Source: Alkalibacterium putridalgicola (GTDB lineage: Bacteria > Bacillota > Bacilli > Lactobacillales > Carnobacteriaceae_A). From it: 64,000 nucleotides of DNA. The notes below the pieces were generated by a model. The model ran no database searches, was not told where the DNA came from, and worked only from the letters and a program-made list of their open reading frames with translations. Shown here one piece after another: positions 14,876 to 23,314 of the stretch; within the stretch, counting starts at the first letter, position 1, and each line of letters begins with the position of its first letter. Both the position numbers and the translations under genes were made by a program. The DNA lies in assembly GCF_900109825.1 (NCBI RefSeq), contig NZ_FOBL01000005.1:29419-93418 (forward strand), in the 5' to 3' direction.

Positions 14876-14981
14876 GATACAATTTGTATCTTATAAACAC
14901 ATATTACACGATACATTTTGTATCGTCAAGCATAAAATGATATTTTTTGTATCTTTTTTCTTTTTAGATACTTTTTGTATC
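14876..14981. promoter_or_regulatory. Four-copy CI/Cro operator array
   Basis: Four 15-bp inverted repeats of consensus GATACAWTTTGTATC at 14876-14890, 14910-14924, 14939-14953 and 14967-14981, differing only in the centre. The second overlaps the -35 of the leftward cro promoter (TTGACG at about 14920) and the first lies after its -10. The rightward repressor promoter is not clear; an extended -10 TGATATTTT near 14938 is one candidate. A degenerate fifth copy (GGTATGTTTTGTATC) is at 14627-14641 within the end of cro. Confidence 0.85.
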
Positions 14982-15018
14982 GTTTCTTTGTTATCATACC
15001 CCTAAGGCGGTGACCATC

Positions 15019-15393
15019 TTGATAGGTGAAAGATTAAAATCTTTAAGAAAAACAGCTCAACAAACCCAAGAGGATGTAGCTAAATCAATCGGAGTATCTA
15101 GAGCAGCGTATTCTCATTTTGAAAACAACAGAAATGAGCCAGACATTGAAATAATAAAAAAATTATCCGATCATTTCCAAGTTTCTACAGATTATATTTT
15201 AGGAAGCGATATTCCCTCCTGGGCAACCCAAGAAGATGTTATAGAGATAGAAAAAATTTTAGATGAAAATGCAAAAATGACCTTTGGTGGAGAAGAATTG
15301 AACGAGGAAGAAAGGGAGGATGTTCGTCAGGTATTGCGGGCGTCTCTATGGAGGAAACTCCAAAAGAAAAAAGTTCGTGATACTAATGAATGA
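15019..15393 (+). CDS. CI-like phage repressor (HTH only)
   Basis: 124 residues; XRE HTH at residues 2-60 ([36 protein letters not shown]) and a short acidic helical C-terminus without a S24 peptidase domain. It would hold the prophage silent by binding the four operators upstream. TTG at 15019, six bases after GGCGGTG, is the likely start; a GTG at 15010 sits on the ribosome site. It overlaps the metalloprotease gene by eight bases, the CI-ImmA arrangement in which proteolysis by the second protein relieves repression. Confidence 0.85.
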   Translation: MIGERLKSLRKTAQQTQEDVAKSIGVSRAAYSHFENNRNEPDIEIIKKLSDHFQVSTDYILGSDIPSWATQEDVIEIEKILDENAKMTFGGEELNEEEREDVRQVLRASLWRKLQKKKVRDTNE

Positions 15394-15820
15394 AAGAATA
15401 ACTGAACTGTTAGAGGAAATTATGTCAGAGTATAAAACAATGGATCCATTCAAAATAATTGAAATGAAAGGCATCGAACTCGAATACTCACCTTTCAAAA
15501 GCGAAAATAGGTCGTTGGGGCTTTATATGAAAAGCTTCGATACTCCTACTATTTATTTGAAAGCGGATTTAGAAGATAGTCCAGAAAAGTATTTTGTTGC
15601 GGCTCACGAACTACATCATGCCTTAGAACACGATGAAATCAGTAGCTATTATACTTTAAATTATCTTTCTCGATCTAAGATGGAGCAAGAAGCCAATAAG
15701 TTTGCGGCTGTTATGTGTATGAACTTATATATAGAGGAACAAGGGAAGTTGCCAGAAACCACAATCGAATTATTGAATGAATATGGGGTGCCGTTGGAAT
15801 TGTCGGAAATATTGTTGTAA
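15386..15820 (+). CDS. ImmA/IrrE-type metallopeptidase
   Basis: 144 residues. The zinc protease motif is [12 protein letters not shown] (HExxH, near residue 73-83), with a downstream [11 protein letters not shown] helix supplying the third ligand. In ICEBs1 and related phages such proteins cleave the cognate repressor; here the gene overlaps the CI-like gene. ATG at 15386 is inside the end of the repressor gene, so translation is coupled. Cleavage of this repressor is inferred. Confidence 0.85.
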   Translation: MNERITELLEEIMSEYKTMDPFKIIEMKGIELEYSPFKSENRSLGLYMKSFDTPTIYLKADLEDSPEKYFVAAHELHHALEHDEISSYYTLNYLSRSKMEQEANKFAAVMCMNLYIEEQGKLPETTIELLNEYGVPLELSEILL

Positions 15821-15838
15821 AAGAAAGGATGAAGATTG

Positions 15839-16585
15839 ATGGGTTTTTTAGATGAGTTAAAAGGTAAAGCTAACGATTTAAAAGATAAAGCTAAAGTTGC
15901 ATTAGATGAATCTGAAAAAAATAGCAATATAAAAAAGAAAATAAAAAATGAAGAGACGTTAAGTATTGAAGAAAAAGTTTTCTTTGAGAAGTACAACAAA
16001 CAAACTGTTGAGGCGTTTGTTATCGAAGAAAAGAATAAATTCAGACCTACTAAACGCACAAAACACTTGATTATTGATGACGACTCAAAACAATGGACTA
16101 CGGTTAAAACATCGAACAAAACATTTAAGTATTCCGAGTTACTTTCTTATGAATTAATCGAAGATGGTGAATCTGTTACTAAAGGCGGCGTGAGCTTAGG
16201 TCGTGCAGTTGTGGGTGGAGTACTTTTCAGTGGTGTTGGGATGATCCTTGGGGGACTAACTGGAAAGAAGAAAAGTAAAAATTTTGTTACGGAGATGAAA
16301 ATAGTTATCTCTGTAAATAATCCTGATAACCCATCTATAATCATACCGTTAGTAAAGAAAAAAATGAAAAAAGACTCAAAAGATTATAAAAAGCTAGCTG
16401 AGGATGCGCAAGAAACTTTAAGCTACTTAGATATGATAGCAGCATACGAAGAAGAAAAAATTAGCCCGGACAAAAAGTCAAACGAAAAGAGTGTAGTAGA
16501 AGAGTTGAAAGAATATAAGGAATTATTAGATGCCGGTATAATTGATCAAGAAGATTTCGATCGAAAAAAAGCAGAGCTATTATAG
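15839..16585 (+). CDS. SHOCT-domain protein with glycine-zipper segment
   Basis: 248 residues. A Lys/Glu-rich helical N-terminus (residues 1-50), a PH-like central part (TKRTKHLIIDDDSKQWTTVK, SYELIEDGESV), a Gly-rich hydrophobic hairpin (GRAVVGGVLFSGVGMILGG, near 122-142), then a C-terminal SHOCT domain (VVEELKEYKELLDAGIIDQEDF). Proteins of this build recur in the lysogeny module of Firmicutes prophages. A membrane-linked superinfection-exclusion role is possible but unproven. Confidence 0.7.
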   Translation: MGFLDELKGKANDLKDKAKVALDESEKNSNIKKKIKNEETLSIEEKVFFEKYNKQTVEAFVIEEKNKFRPTKRTKHLIIDDDSKQWTTVKTSNKTFKYSELLSYELIEDGESVTKGGVSLGRAVVGGVLFSGVGMILGGLTGKKKSKNFVTEMKIVISVNNPDNPSIIIPLVKKKMKKDSKDYKKLAEDAQETLSYLDMIAAYEEEKISPDKKSNEKSVVEELKEYKELLDAGIIDQEDFDRKKAELL

Positions 16586-16630
16586 TGATGATAAAATTTC
16601 GGAGCTATTTTGGTAAGCAGGAGGCCCAAT

Positions 16631-17008
16631 ATGCACTTAATTATCAATACACCTAAATTGAACATAGATGATTTGATTTTTTCGGAAGTGACTACCACAA
16701 ATGATAATCCTTACTTTACAAATGGATCAATCGTTGCAATAGATACTAACATTAAGCCTGACTTCTGGAGTACAGTGCAGGACGGCGATTTCATTACGAT
16801 TGAGTCCAATGGTCTAACCTCTGAAAAAGAAATGACTGTTCGAGTAACTAAAAACAACGACACTTTCATGCTCAAATCTACTTCTTCCTATTTTGATTTT
16901 GAAAAAGAGTTAACTCCCGATGAGTTGGACAGTATAAAAGTCATTGGGAAAGTAGTGTTTAACTTTAATTCTTTTGATAACGATGTGGAGTTGGGGAAGT
17001 TAAAGTAA
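16631..17008 (+). CDS. Lone S24/LexA C-terminal-like domain protein
   Basis: 125 residues from the ATG at 16631, preceded by CAGGAGGCCC. The order GSIVAIDTNI, GDFITIES, MTVRVTKNN, DELDSIKVIGKVVF resembles the beta-rich C-terminal domain of LexA/CI repressors, but there is no HTH and the usual catalytic Ser-Met and Lys pair are not evident. It could dimerise with or antagonise the repressor. The likeness is by eye and needs a profile search. Confidence 0.45.
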   Translation: MHLIINTPKLNIDDLIFSEVTTTNDNPYFTNGSIVAIDTNIKPDFWSTVQDGDFITIESNGLTSEKEMTVRVTKNNDTFMLKSTSSYFDFEKELTPDELDSIKVIGKVVFNFNSFDNDVELGKLK

Positions 17009-17098
17009 GTTTTATTAATGCATAAGTAATTATAAATGATGTAATTGTCGGAGGTATTGTTGTAAAGAAATGGAACAAATATGAAAGGGAGGCATAAA

Positions 17099-18016
17099 AT
17101 GAAAGATTATATTTATCTTGATGAAGATTTGTTAAATTCTACCTTAGCTCAATTAGATAATGGACTAATCAAAAGTTATTTAAATAGTGACGAACAAACA
17201 GGTACCTCTTCTGATAAAAGTACAGTAAATCATTCTAAGGGTGTAGATAACTTCCTTCAGCTCGGTGCTAAATACGTCAAAGAAGTAACAGAAGAAACCG
17301 GGATGGAGCTGACCAATACTCAAGTTCGTGCTCTAGATTATGTATTAAACGATTATGCTGTTGATGTTTTATTAGAAAAAATAGAAGATTTTGAAAATTA
17401 TACTAACGAGATATTAGAATCTCAAGAAGGACAGTTGATAAATTTCCAAAGTGACTTTAGTCTTTATGATTTTTCATTAATTAAAGAGATTACTGATGAT
17501 ACTATGATTCAGATATTTTTCGGAGATTCTTCAGAATCTGCTGAGGTACGGGAATTAGAAGATAAAATAAAACCGTATAAGCAACAAGCTAAAAAAAATC
17601 CCCAAATTAAAGCAATGGTCAAAGAGATTGAGACACAGATAAAAGAAGTCAAAAAAAAACAATCAGAAGCTGCTGAAGGTTTTAGTGTAGTTAATAAAGC
17701 TGCTATTGCAGCAGATAAATTTTTAGGAGAAAGCTTATTCGTTAGAACCGATAGCTCTTTAGCTCTATGTAAGAGAGAATGTTTCAGATTAAATAAAGGA
17801 CAATTAGCTTTATTAACAGAAACTAGTAGAAAAATTAATGTATTAGGCTTAGTTACTGCAATAAAAACAACAACACATGAAGATCAATTAAAGACTTTTA
17901 ATACGAGTGATATGAATCAAATCCCTAGTATGTTAACTGATATATTCTTATCAAGTTTCAAGATGTTAGAAATGGGAGATAGAATTATCACTCCAATAGC
18001 TATCTTTTTTGAATAG
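17099..18016 (+). CDS. DUF6414-like prophage protein
   Basis: 305 residues from the ATG at 17099 after GGGAGG. Begins MKDYIYLDEDLLNSTLAQLDNG, the kind of N-terminus I associate with the DUF6414 family; a coiled coil spans about residues 155-205 (KIKPYKQQAKKNP, IETQIKEVKKKQ), and the end is hydrophobic. Its place in the lysogeny cassette, expressed from the prophage, suggests a host-benefit or superinfection role. No catalytic motif is seen. Base composition is more AT-rich than the host genes. Confidence 0.5.
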   Translation: MKDYIYLDEDLLNSTLAQLDNGLIKSYLNSDEQTGTSSDKSTVNHSKGVDNFLQLGAKYVKEVTEETGMELTNTQVRALDYVLNDYAVDVLLEKIEDFENYTNEILESQEGQLINFQSDFSLYDFSLIKEITDDTMIQIFFGDSSESAEVRELEDKIKPYKQQAKKNPQIKAMVKEIETQIKEVKKKQSEAAEGFSVVNKAAIAADKFLGESLFVRTDSSLALCKRECFRLNKGQLALLTETSRKINVLGLVTAIKTTTHEDQLKTFNTSDMNQIPSMLTDIFLSSFKMLEMGDRIITPIAIFFE

Positions 18017-18170
18017 AAGTCCATTTTTCTTCAAAAGTCTTTTTAGAATACTCCAGACTATTATATCCTGATTGAATAACTTTCCTATTATGCTGGGCAA
18101 GTCTTTCGTGTTCTTTCACTTTCAAATCAAGCTCATTATTAAACTTTGATTTGCTTTTCAAAAAAAACAT
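18000..18170 (-). CDS. Small hypothetical prophage protein (56 aa)
   Basis: A 56-codon frame MFFLKSKSKFNNELDLKVKE, with a Lys-rich helical body ending WTSIQKR. Ribosome site AGAGAGGCG, and upstream an extended -10 TGATATAAT (leftward, 18197-18205). It runs against the lysogeny genes and its last 17 bases overlap the 3' end of 17099-18016. Function unknown. Confidence 0.6.
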   Translation of the reverse strand: MFFLKSKSKFNNELDLKVKEHERLAQHNRKVIQSGYNSLEYSKKTFEEKWTSIQKR

Positions 18171-18220
18171 CTATATCGCCTCTCTTTCTAAAAATTATTA
18201 TATCATTAATCCTGAAAAAG

Positions 18221-18246
18221 ACTAGTCCGAAGGGGCTTTTCTTTTA
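18221..18246 (+). terminator. Intrinsic terminator upstream of gene 18309
   Basis: Stem AGTCC/GGGCT with loop GAAG and a following TTTTCTTTT, read rightward. It would end transcripts coming from the lysogeny operon before the integrase pair. Confidence 0.6.
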
Positions 18247-18308
18247 CAATTAAAAAGAACATACATTCGCATTTATATATATAAAGTACGAGAAATGGAG
18301 TGAAAACT

Positions 18309-18629
18309 ATGTTTATTATTGAAATGACTACTTATGAATCGGATTTTGTTATTAAAAATACGAAACGGACAGGCGCTTATGATATTAGGACTTTTGATAT
18401 CAATCACGATTTGTCTCTCTTCGTATACTATTTTGATGATTATATCCATTTAAAGTTGCGCCGATACGGCGAAAAGCCAACAACCATTTCCGACTGGGAA
18501 CTGATTCAGGGTATAAATTTTATTCGCCCTGACTTGAACTTAAACGATGTTGTCGACGTATATTTAGATGAAGAAGACGAACAAGTGCACATCAAACTAA
18601 TGAAGTTAACCAGCAAAAGAAACGAGTGA
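18309..18629 (+). CDS. Hypothetical prophage protein next to integrase
   Basis: 106 residues from ATG at 18309, eight bases after GGAG; GTG at 18300 overlaps that site. Begins MFIIEMTTYESDFVIKN; beta-rich and acidic at the end. It is four bases upstream of the integrase gene, so the two are co-transcribed. It does not look like a basic excisionase. Not recognised. Confidence 0.65.
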   Translation: MFIIEMTTYESDFVIKNTKRTGAYDIRTFDINHDLSLFVYYFDDYIHLKLRRYGEKPTTISDWELIQGINFIRPDLNLNDVVDVYLDEEDEQVHIKLMKLTSKRNE

Positions 18630-18633
18630 TTTT

Positions 18634-19767
18634 ATGTCCCGCAAGTTGGTAGCTAGCAAAAAATATAAATACGTCTATAAATATAAAGTTAAATCCGGCT
18701 TGAAGTGGTGTTACCGTTACAAATATTATGATGATATGGGAGAACGACATGAATTACCTAGGTTCGGGTTTGATAGTGAAAAGGAAGCTTACAGTGAATT
18801 GATTAAAGTGCAGGCTGATCTATTAAATAAAGGGACTCATAGGATGGAATCTGATAAAATCACTGTGGGCGATTGGCTGAATCGGTGGCTAGAAGCATAC
18901 CAGGACGAATGGGCGAAAACGACTTATAAAACAAGAGCAGGTATGATCAATAACTATGCAATGCCTTACCTGGGTAAAATGAAGCTAACTAAATTAACTG
19001 TATCTTCTTATAAGACTAACTTTATTCAGCCGTTATTGAACTCAGAGAATTTAGAAGCTGTCACAGTCGACAAGTACAATAATCTTATGAAGATAGCCCT
19101 GAACAAGGCTGTGAAAGATGGCCTAATCAGAAAGAACCCTATATCAGAAGTAAAAGTAAAACTGCCAAAGGCTGAGGAGCAAAAAGCTTATTCATCATCA
19201 CAACTGCAGCACTCTCTAAATTTGATAAGAGAAAAGGCAGATGACACAGTGTATACCATCTCGCTTCTTCTAGCATACTCAGGTCTACGAATCGGAGAGG
19301 CGATCGGTTTGAAAGTGCTGGATATAAACTTTAAATCCAACGAGTTGACTGTTTCCAGAACATGCGATTCAAACGGAGTCCGTCCGCCAAAAACATTGAA
19401 CTCCTATCGAACGATCGGTATTGAACCATTTGTCATCGACTATATAAGAAAGTATATCGAGAAAACAAAGCACATGAGAAGAAACGGCTTCATCTTTGTT
19501 AACTTAAAAAAGGAATGCCCGTTAACATACAGAGCGTTATACAGGCCGTTTGTCGACATCATCGATAGCGACAATGAATTACAAGGCGGACGATTTCACA
19601 CATTCCGTCATAGTCATGCGACAATCCTACTGCAGAATGGAGCAACGGTTAATGCGGTTGCCAAAAGACTTGGAGATACACCACAAACAATCAGCAAGTA
19701 TTACGCTCATGTCCTGGAAGAAATGAATAAAGAAATGGTCGTTAGTTTTAGCAGGGCCATGACATAA
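18634..19767 (+). CDS. int: Tyrosine site-specific integrase
   Basis: 377 residues. N-terminal arm-DNA-binding part with YKYKVKSGLKWCYRYKYYDD, SAM-like core-binding domain (TVGDWLNRWLEAYQDEWAKTT, about 70-150), and a catalytic domain with Arg219 (YSGLRIGEAIG), the HTFRH motif near 322-326 and Tyr357 (SKYYAH). It inserts and, with an excisionase, removes the prophage. It is the last phage gene; the attachment site should lie just downstream. No tRNA gene is visible there. Confidence 0.95.
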   Translation: MSRKLVASKKYKYVYKYKVKSGLKWCYRYKYYDDMGERHELPRFGFDSEKEAYSELIKVQADLLNKGTHRMESDKITVGDWLNRWLEAYQDEWAKTTYKTRAGMINNYAMPYLGKMKLTKLTVSSYKTNFIQPLLNSENLEAVTVDKYNNLMKIALNKAVKDGLIRKNPISEVKVKLPKAEEQKAYSSSQLQHSLNLIREKADDTVYTISLLLAYSGLRIGEAIGLKVLDINFKSNELTVSRTCDSNGVRPPKTLNSYRTIGIEPFVIDYIRKYIEKTKHMRRNGFIFVNLKKECPLTYRALYRPFVDIIDSDNELQGGRFHTFRHSHATILLQNGATVNAVAKRLGDTPQTISKYYAHVLEEMNKEMVVSFSRAMT

Positions 19768-20085
19768 AAATAGCGGTTTTGGGGACTTTTCTGGGGACTC
19801 TCCCAGTTAAAAAGTGCTCAAAACCGCTATGTTATGCTATTTTTATATGTACAGGTAGATTTCTTTCACTACTTTACCTTATTTAAACGTAAATGAGATA
19901 TTCTATTTGTTTCGACATGTTAAATAATATAAGTAATGAACTGATTTGTCAACTTTTTAACTTATTTTTTATAAGTCAGTTGTGAACATTTTTTTACAGC
20001 CGGTTCGCTTGTTCTTCACAAAAAAACCGCTGAAGGAATCGGTCTCCCCTCAACGGTTGATTTCTATAATGTATCACCTGATCTA
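19768..20085. other. Prophage right boundary and convergent terminator region
   Basis: 318 bp without a gene. Starts with a 12-bp inverted repeat ATAGCGGTTTTG/CAAAACCGCTAT (19770-19781, 19819-19830) enclosing two GGGGACT direct repeats; this can terminate integrase transcription and may hold arm-type integrase sites. The phage attachment core should be here or just beyond, but without the other prophage end it cannot be fixed. The stretch 19850-20010 is AT-rich host or boundary sequence. A second terminator for the leftward ABC operon is at 20026-20066 (AACCG...CGGTT). Confidence 0.6.
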
Positions 20086-20910
20086 TTACGTCTTGACAGC
20101 TCCTTTTGTCACCCCTTCGACGATATAGCGCTGAATGAAAATATACAGCACGATGATCGGCACGATCGCCAGTACAAGCCCCGCCAGTGCCAGTTCCCAC
20201 TGGACGGTATACTCGCCAAAGAAGTAGTACATCCGAAGCGGGATGGTGCGCATGCCTTCCTGATTGATGACAAGTGAAGGCAGCAGGAAATCATTCCATA
20301 AACGTATGGCATTTAGTATGACGACTGTGACTGTGGTCGGCCGCAAGATAGGGAATATCACACGCCAGAAAATTTGAAATGGCGTGCCTCCGTCTAAGTA
20401 AGCTGCTTCGTCAAGCGATACTGAGATGGATCGCATCGCACCATAATACAGAAAGATGGACATGCTGGAAGCGAATCCCCAGTTCATGATGATCAGACCG
20501 AACCGATTCAGGAAGTTGATTTGACCGAAAATGGAAACCAGTGGGATCATGACCGACTGGAACGGGATCAGCATCGTCAGCGCACAGAAAAAATAGATTC
20601 CTGTACTGATTTTTGACTTGTTTCGCGCTAATGCATAAGCAGCCATCGAAGAGAAAATAACGATAATAATGATACTTGATGTTGTTATAAACAATGAGTT
20701 TAAAAAACTTCTTCCATATTCCAGTCCCTCGTAGGCTCTGGAATAATTTTCCGGGACAAAGGTTTCCGGGATCCAAATCGTATTCGTGAAAATTTCTGCC
20801 CGACTTTTCAGGGAACCAAAGAAGATGATGAAGAACGGATAGATCCAGCTCACCGAAATCAGTAACCCTAGGATAATAACTAGCCATTTGTGTGTTTTTT
20901 CCCGTGTCAT
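20086..20910 (-). CDS. Carbohydrate ABC transporter permease, MalG-like
   Basis: 274-residue inner-membrane permease with six membrane segments. The EAA loop that contacts the ATPase is EAAYLDGGTPFQIFWRVIFP near residues 180-200. It belongs to the CUT1 family. It follows the other permease with a TAATG overlap and ends a three-gene operon binding protein-permease-permease. Substrate unknown; a di- or oligosaccharide is likely from the family. Confidence 0.9.
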   Translation of the reverse strand: MTREKTHKWLVIILGLLISVSWIYPFFIIFFGSLKSRAEIFTNTIWIPETFVPENYSRAYEGLEYGRSFLNSLFITTSSIIIIVIFSSMAAYALARNKSKISTGIYFFCALTMLIPFQSVMIPLVSIFGQINFLNRFGLIIMNWGFASSMSIFLYYGAMRSISVSLDEAAYLDGGTPFQIFWRVIFPILRPTTVTVVILNAIRLWNDFLLPSLVINQEGMRTIPLRMYYFFGEYTVQWELALAGLVLAIVPIIVLYIFIQRYIVEGVTKGAVKT

Positions 20911-21776
20911 TATAAATCGACCTCTTTTCTACGCGTTATGAAGACTTGGGTCAAAGAGATCACTGCGACTATGAGAAAAAAGACGACGGCTTTGGATTGA
21001 GCATAACCCTGCTGGTATTGAAAGAACGCCGTATTATAGATGTTCATGGCGATCATCTCAGTTGATCCAAAAGGCGCGCCGTTTGTCAGAGCCAAGTTCA
21101 AATCGTATATTTTGAAGGCATTGGCCAAAGTCAGGAAAAGACTGACCGTAAATGCCGGGGCAAGCATGGGGAACTTTATAAGCCAGAAAGCCTGCCACTT
21201 ATTCGCCCCGTCTATCTTGCCGGCTTCGATTAGTTCACCGGGTATATTGGCAAGAAAGGATATATAGATGATCATGATATAACCGCTCATCTGCCATAGG
21301 AAAACGATGACAAGCCCCCAGAAACCCGTGGTCGTATCAGCCAGCCAGGCATTGAAGAATGACAAGCCCGTCGCCTCTGCAATTCCGGCAAAGGCCCGGA
21401 CAAAGATAAACTGCCAGATAAATCCTAAAATGATCCCCCCGATCAAATTAGGCATAAAGAAGATGGTTCTGAAGAACAGACTCACTTTACCGATTTTCTG
21501 CGTGACAAGTAAAGCGAGCCCTAAACCGATGACATTGATCAATATAACGGCCACAAAGGCAAAACGAATGGTGAACCATAGACTGTATATGAACTGGTCA
21601 TCTGACAAAAGTCTAATATAGTTATTCAATCCTATAAACACCGCATTATGCCCATCTGAATTGGTCAGGGATGTGCCTATTCCTAAAATCAGCGGCAGAA
21701 CGATGACAAAAAATACGACTAGCAGTGAGGGGATAACGAAAGCCCAGTAATACAGGTTTTTCTTTTTTCCCTTCAT
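20910..21776 (-). CDS. Carbohydrate ABC transporter permease, MalF-like
   Basis: 288-residue permease partner, six membrane segments, EAA loop GELIEAGKIDGANKWQAFWL near 190-210. CUT1 family (MsmF/UgpA-like). It lies between the binding protein and the MalG-like permease. No ATP-binding subunit is encoded nearby, so a shared MsmK-type ATPase elsewhere in the genome probably energises it, as is common in Lactobacillales. Confidence 0.9.
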   Translation of the reverse strand: MKGKKKNLYYWAFVIPSLLVVFFVIVLPLILGIGTSLTNSDGHNAVFIGLNNYIRLLSDDQFIYSLWFTIRFAFVAVILINVIGLGLALLVTQKIGKVSLFFRTIFFMPNLIGGIILGFIWQFIFVRAFAGIAEATGLSFFNAWLADTTTGFWGLVIVFLWQMSGYIMIIYISFLANIPGELIEAGKIDGANKWQAFWLIKFPMLAPAFTVSLFLTLANAFKIYDLNLALTNGAPFGSTEMIAMNIYNTAFFQYQQGYAQSKAVVFFLIVAVISLTQVFITRRKEVDL

Positions 21777-21782
21777 AATCGA

Positions 21783-23093
21783 TTACCTCATTTCTGAAAA
21801 GGCCTGAGAGGTATTCTCTTCAAACGCTTCCCATGATTGCTCTCCATTTAAATAGCTCTGGAATTCCGGATACAGTTCCTGCTGGAACCAGCCACTTGGG
21901 TACTGATTATGGACAAATGCGGATGTTTCTCCCGCAAGCATCGCTTCATAAATCTGACGTGATACAGGATCTGAAATATCTTCGGGATCATAGCCTTCTT
22001 GAGCTGGAATAAAGGCGAGATCGCCGAGGATCATTTCCTGTCCCTCTTCAGACGTATACATCCAGTCGATAAAGTTCTGCGCTTCTGCAACGACTGCTTC
22101 ATCCAGATTTCCATTGACTCCGATGTACCAGGGTGAACCGGCTGGAATCTTTCCTTCCGTATCGCTTTCACCATAGACCGGCAGAATACCCAGTTTTTCC
22201 TGAGCAAAATCCGGATCGATCTCATTCAAAGTCGGCACGATCCATACACCCTGATGTACCATCGCTACCTGGTCGTTGACAAACAGTTCTTCAACGGAAC
22301 GACTGTAATCTACGGTCAAGATCGGCTGAACGTTATACTCATTGATCAGATCCGTATATTTCTGCATCTGATCGCCATATTCCCAGGTCAACTCTTCGGC
22401 ACTGTAGGCATCTAAAATACTGTGATTGAACTCCGGACTGGTGAAGTTGGCTGAAAACTGATTCGCAATATAGTTTTCTCCCCCACTGAAGCCAAATACC
22501 TCTTCGATTCCCAGTTCTTCTTTTTGACTGTCCAGCGTCTCGACGGCGTCTACAAAATCATCGTACGATTCTATTGAATCAGGATCGACACCTGCCTGTT
22601 CAAACAGTTCTTTATTGTACATCAAGCCGAAGCCTTCAATATTCAAAGGAATCCCCAGCTGCGTCCCATTGATCGTCCCGCCTTCAAGCAAGCCGTCAAT
22701 GACCGTCCCGGCTACTTCCATCTCTGAGACATCCACGAGTGAATCACTGTACCGTTCGATTTCAGGAAGGCCATTCAGCATCATCAGGGCAGGTTCGTCC
22801 CCAGAAGAAAAGCGGGCCTGTAATGCAGCTGATCCTTCACCACTGCCGACAGTCGTGATCATGACATCCGCATTGTTCTCAGACTGTTCATTATACATTT
22901 CTGCCAGCTCTTCCAGCTGAGCAGTGATTTCCGGTTTCTGATTGAAGAAGTCAACAGTCACTGCTTCTCCACTGGTGCCGCCTTCGTTTTGTCCGTCTTC
23001 AGAAGGAGTTTGACCCCCTTCGTTCCCGCCTGTTCCGCATCCATATAAAGCCAAAGGAACGGCTAGTAAAGAAAACAACATTGATTTTTTCAT
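21783..23093 (-). CDS. Sugar-binding lipoprotein of ABC transporter
   Basis: 436-residue extracellular solute-binding protein of family 1. The N-terminus MKKSMLFSLLAVPLALYGCG is a lipoprotein signal (lipobox LYGC), followed by a Gly/Glu/Gln-rich linker. The body has AALQARFSSGDEPALMMLNG and GIPLNIEGFGLMYNKELFEQAGVD, typical of CUT1 binding proteins. It binds the sugar outside the cell and delivers it to the two permeases downstream. A cre-like site lies upstream. Confidence 0.9.
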   Translation of the reverse strand: MKKSMLFSLLAVPLALYGCGTGGNEGGQTPSEDGQNEGGTSGEAVTVDFFNQKPEITAQLEELAEMYNEQSENNADVMITTVGSGEGSAALQARFSSGDEPALMMLNGLPEIERYSDSLVDVSEMEVAGTVIDGLLEGGTINGTQLGIPLNIEGFGLMYNKELFEQAGVDPDSIESYDDFVDAVETLDSQKEELGIEEVFGFSGGENYIANQFSANFTSPEFNHSILDAYSAEELTWEYGDQMQKYTDLINEYNVQPILTVDYSRSVEELFVNDQVAMVHQGVWIVPTLNEIDPDFAQEKLGILPVYGESDTEGKIPAGSPWYIGVNGNLDEAVVAEAQNFIDWMYTSEEGQEMILGDLAFIPAQEGYDPEDISDPVSRQIYEAMLAGETSAFVHNQYPSGWFQQELYPEFQSYLNGEQSWEAFEENTSQAFSEMR

Positions 23094-23237
23094 TCTGCAT
23101 TCTCCTTTTTATATGTATTCGCTTTCTTAAGAAGAATCATAACATATCTCATGTGTATTGATGAACTATAACGCTTTGTTTACACATATTTCCTTATTTA
23201 AGGCCATCTTGTTATACCTATGCTTTCATGATTTTAT

Positions 23238-23251
23238 TGAAAGCGTTTTTT
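23238..23251. promoter_or_regulatory. Possible CcpA (cre) site
   Basis: TGAAAGCGTTTTTT matches the cre consensus TGNAANCGNWWNCA except for the last two positions. It lies in the divergent gap between the sugar ABC operon and the acetyltransferase gene. It is too far upstream of the likely ABC promoter (near 23120-23150) for a classic overlap, so its use is uncertain. Confidence 0.4.
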
Positions 23252-23314
23252 GATCTTCTGTGGTAAAATGAAAAAATAATAATCGTATTTATCATTATTC
23301 AGGGGGGCGTCAGA

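Noticed and set aside
19850..20010. tRNA gene as attachment site
   Set aside because: The sequence after the integrase is AT-rich and has no tRNA fold.
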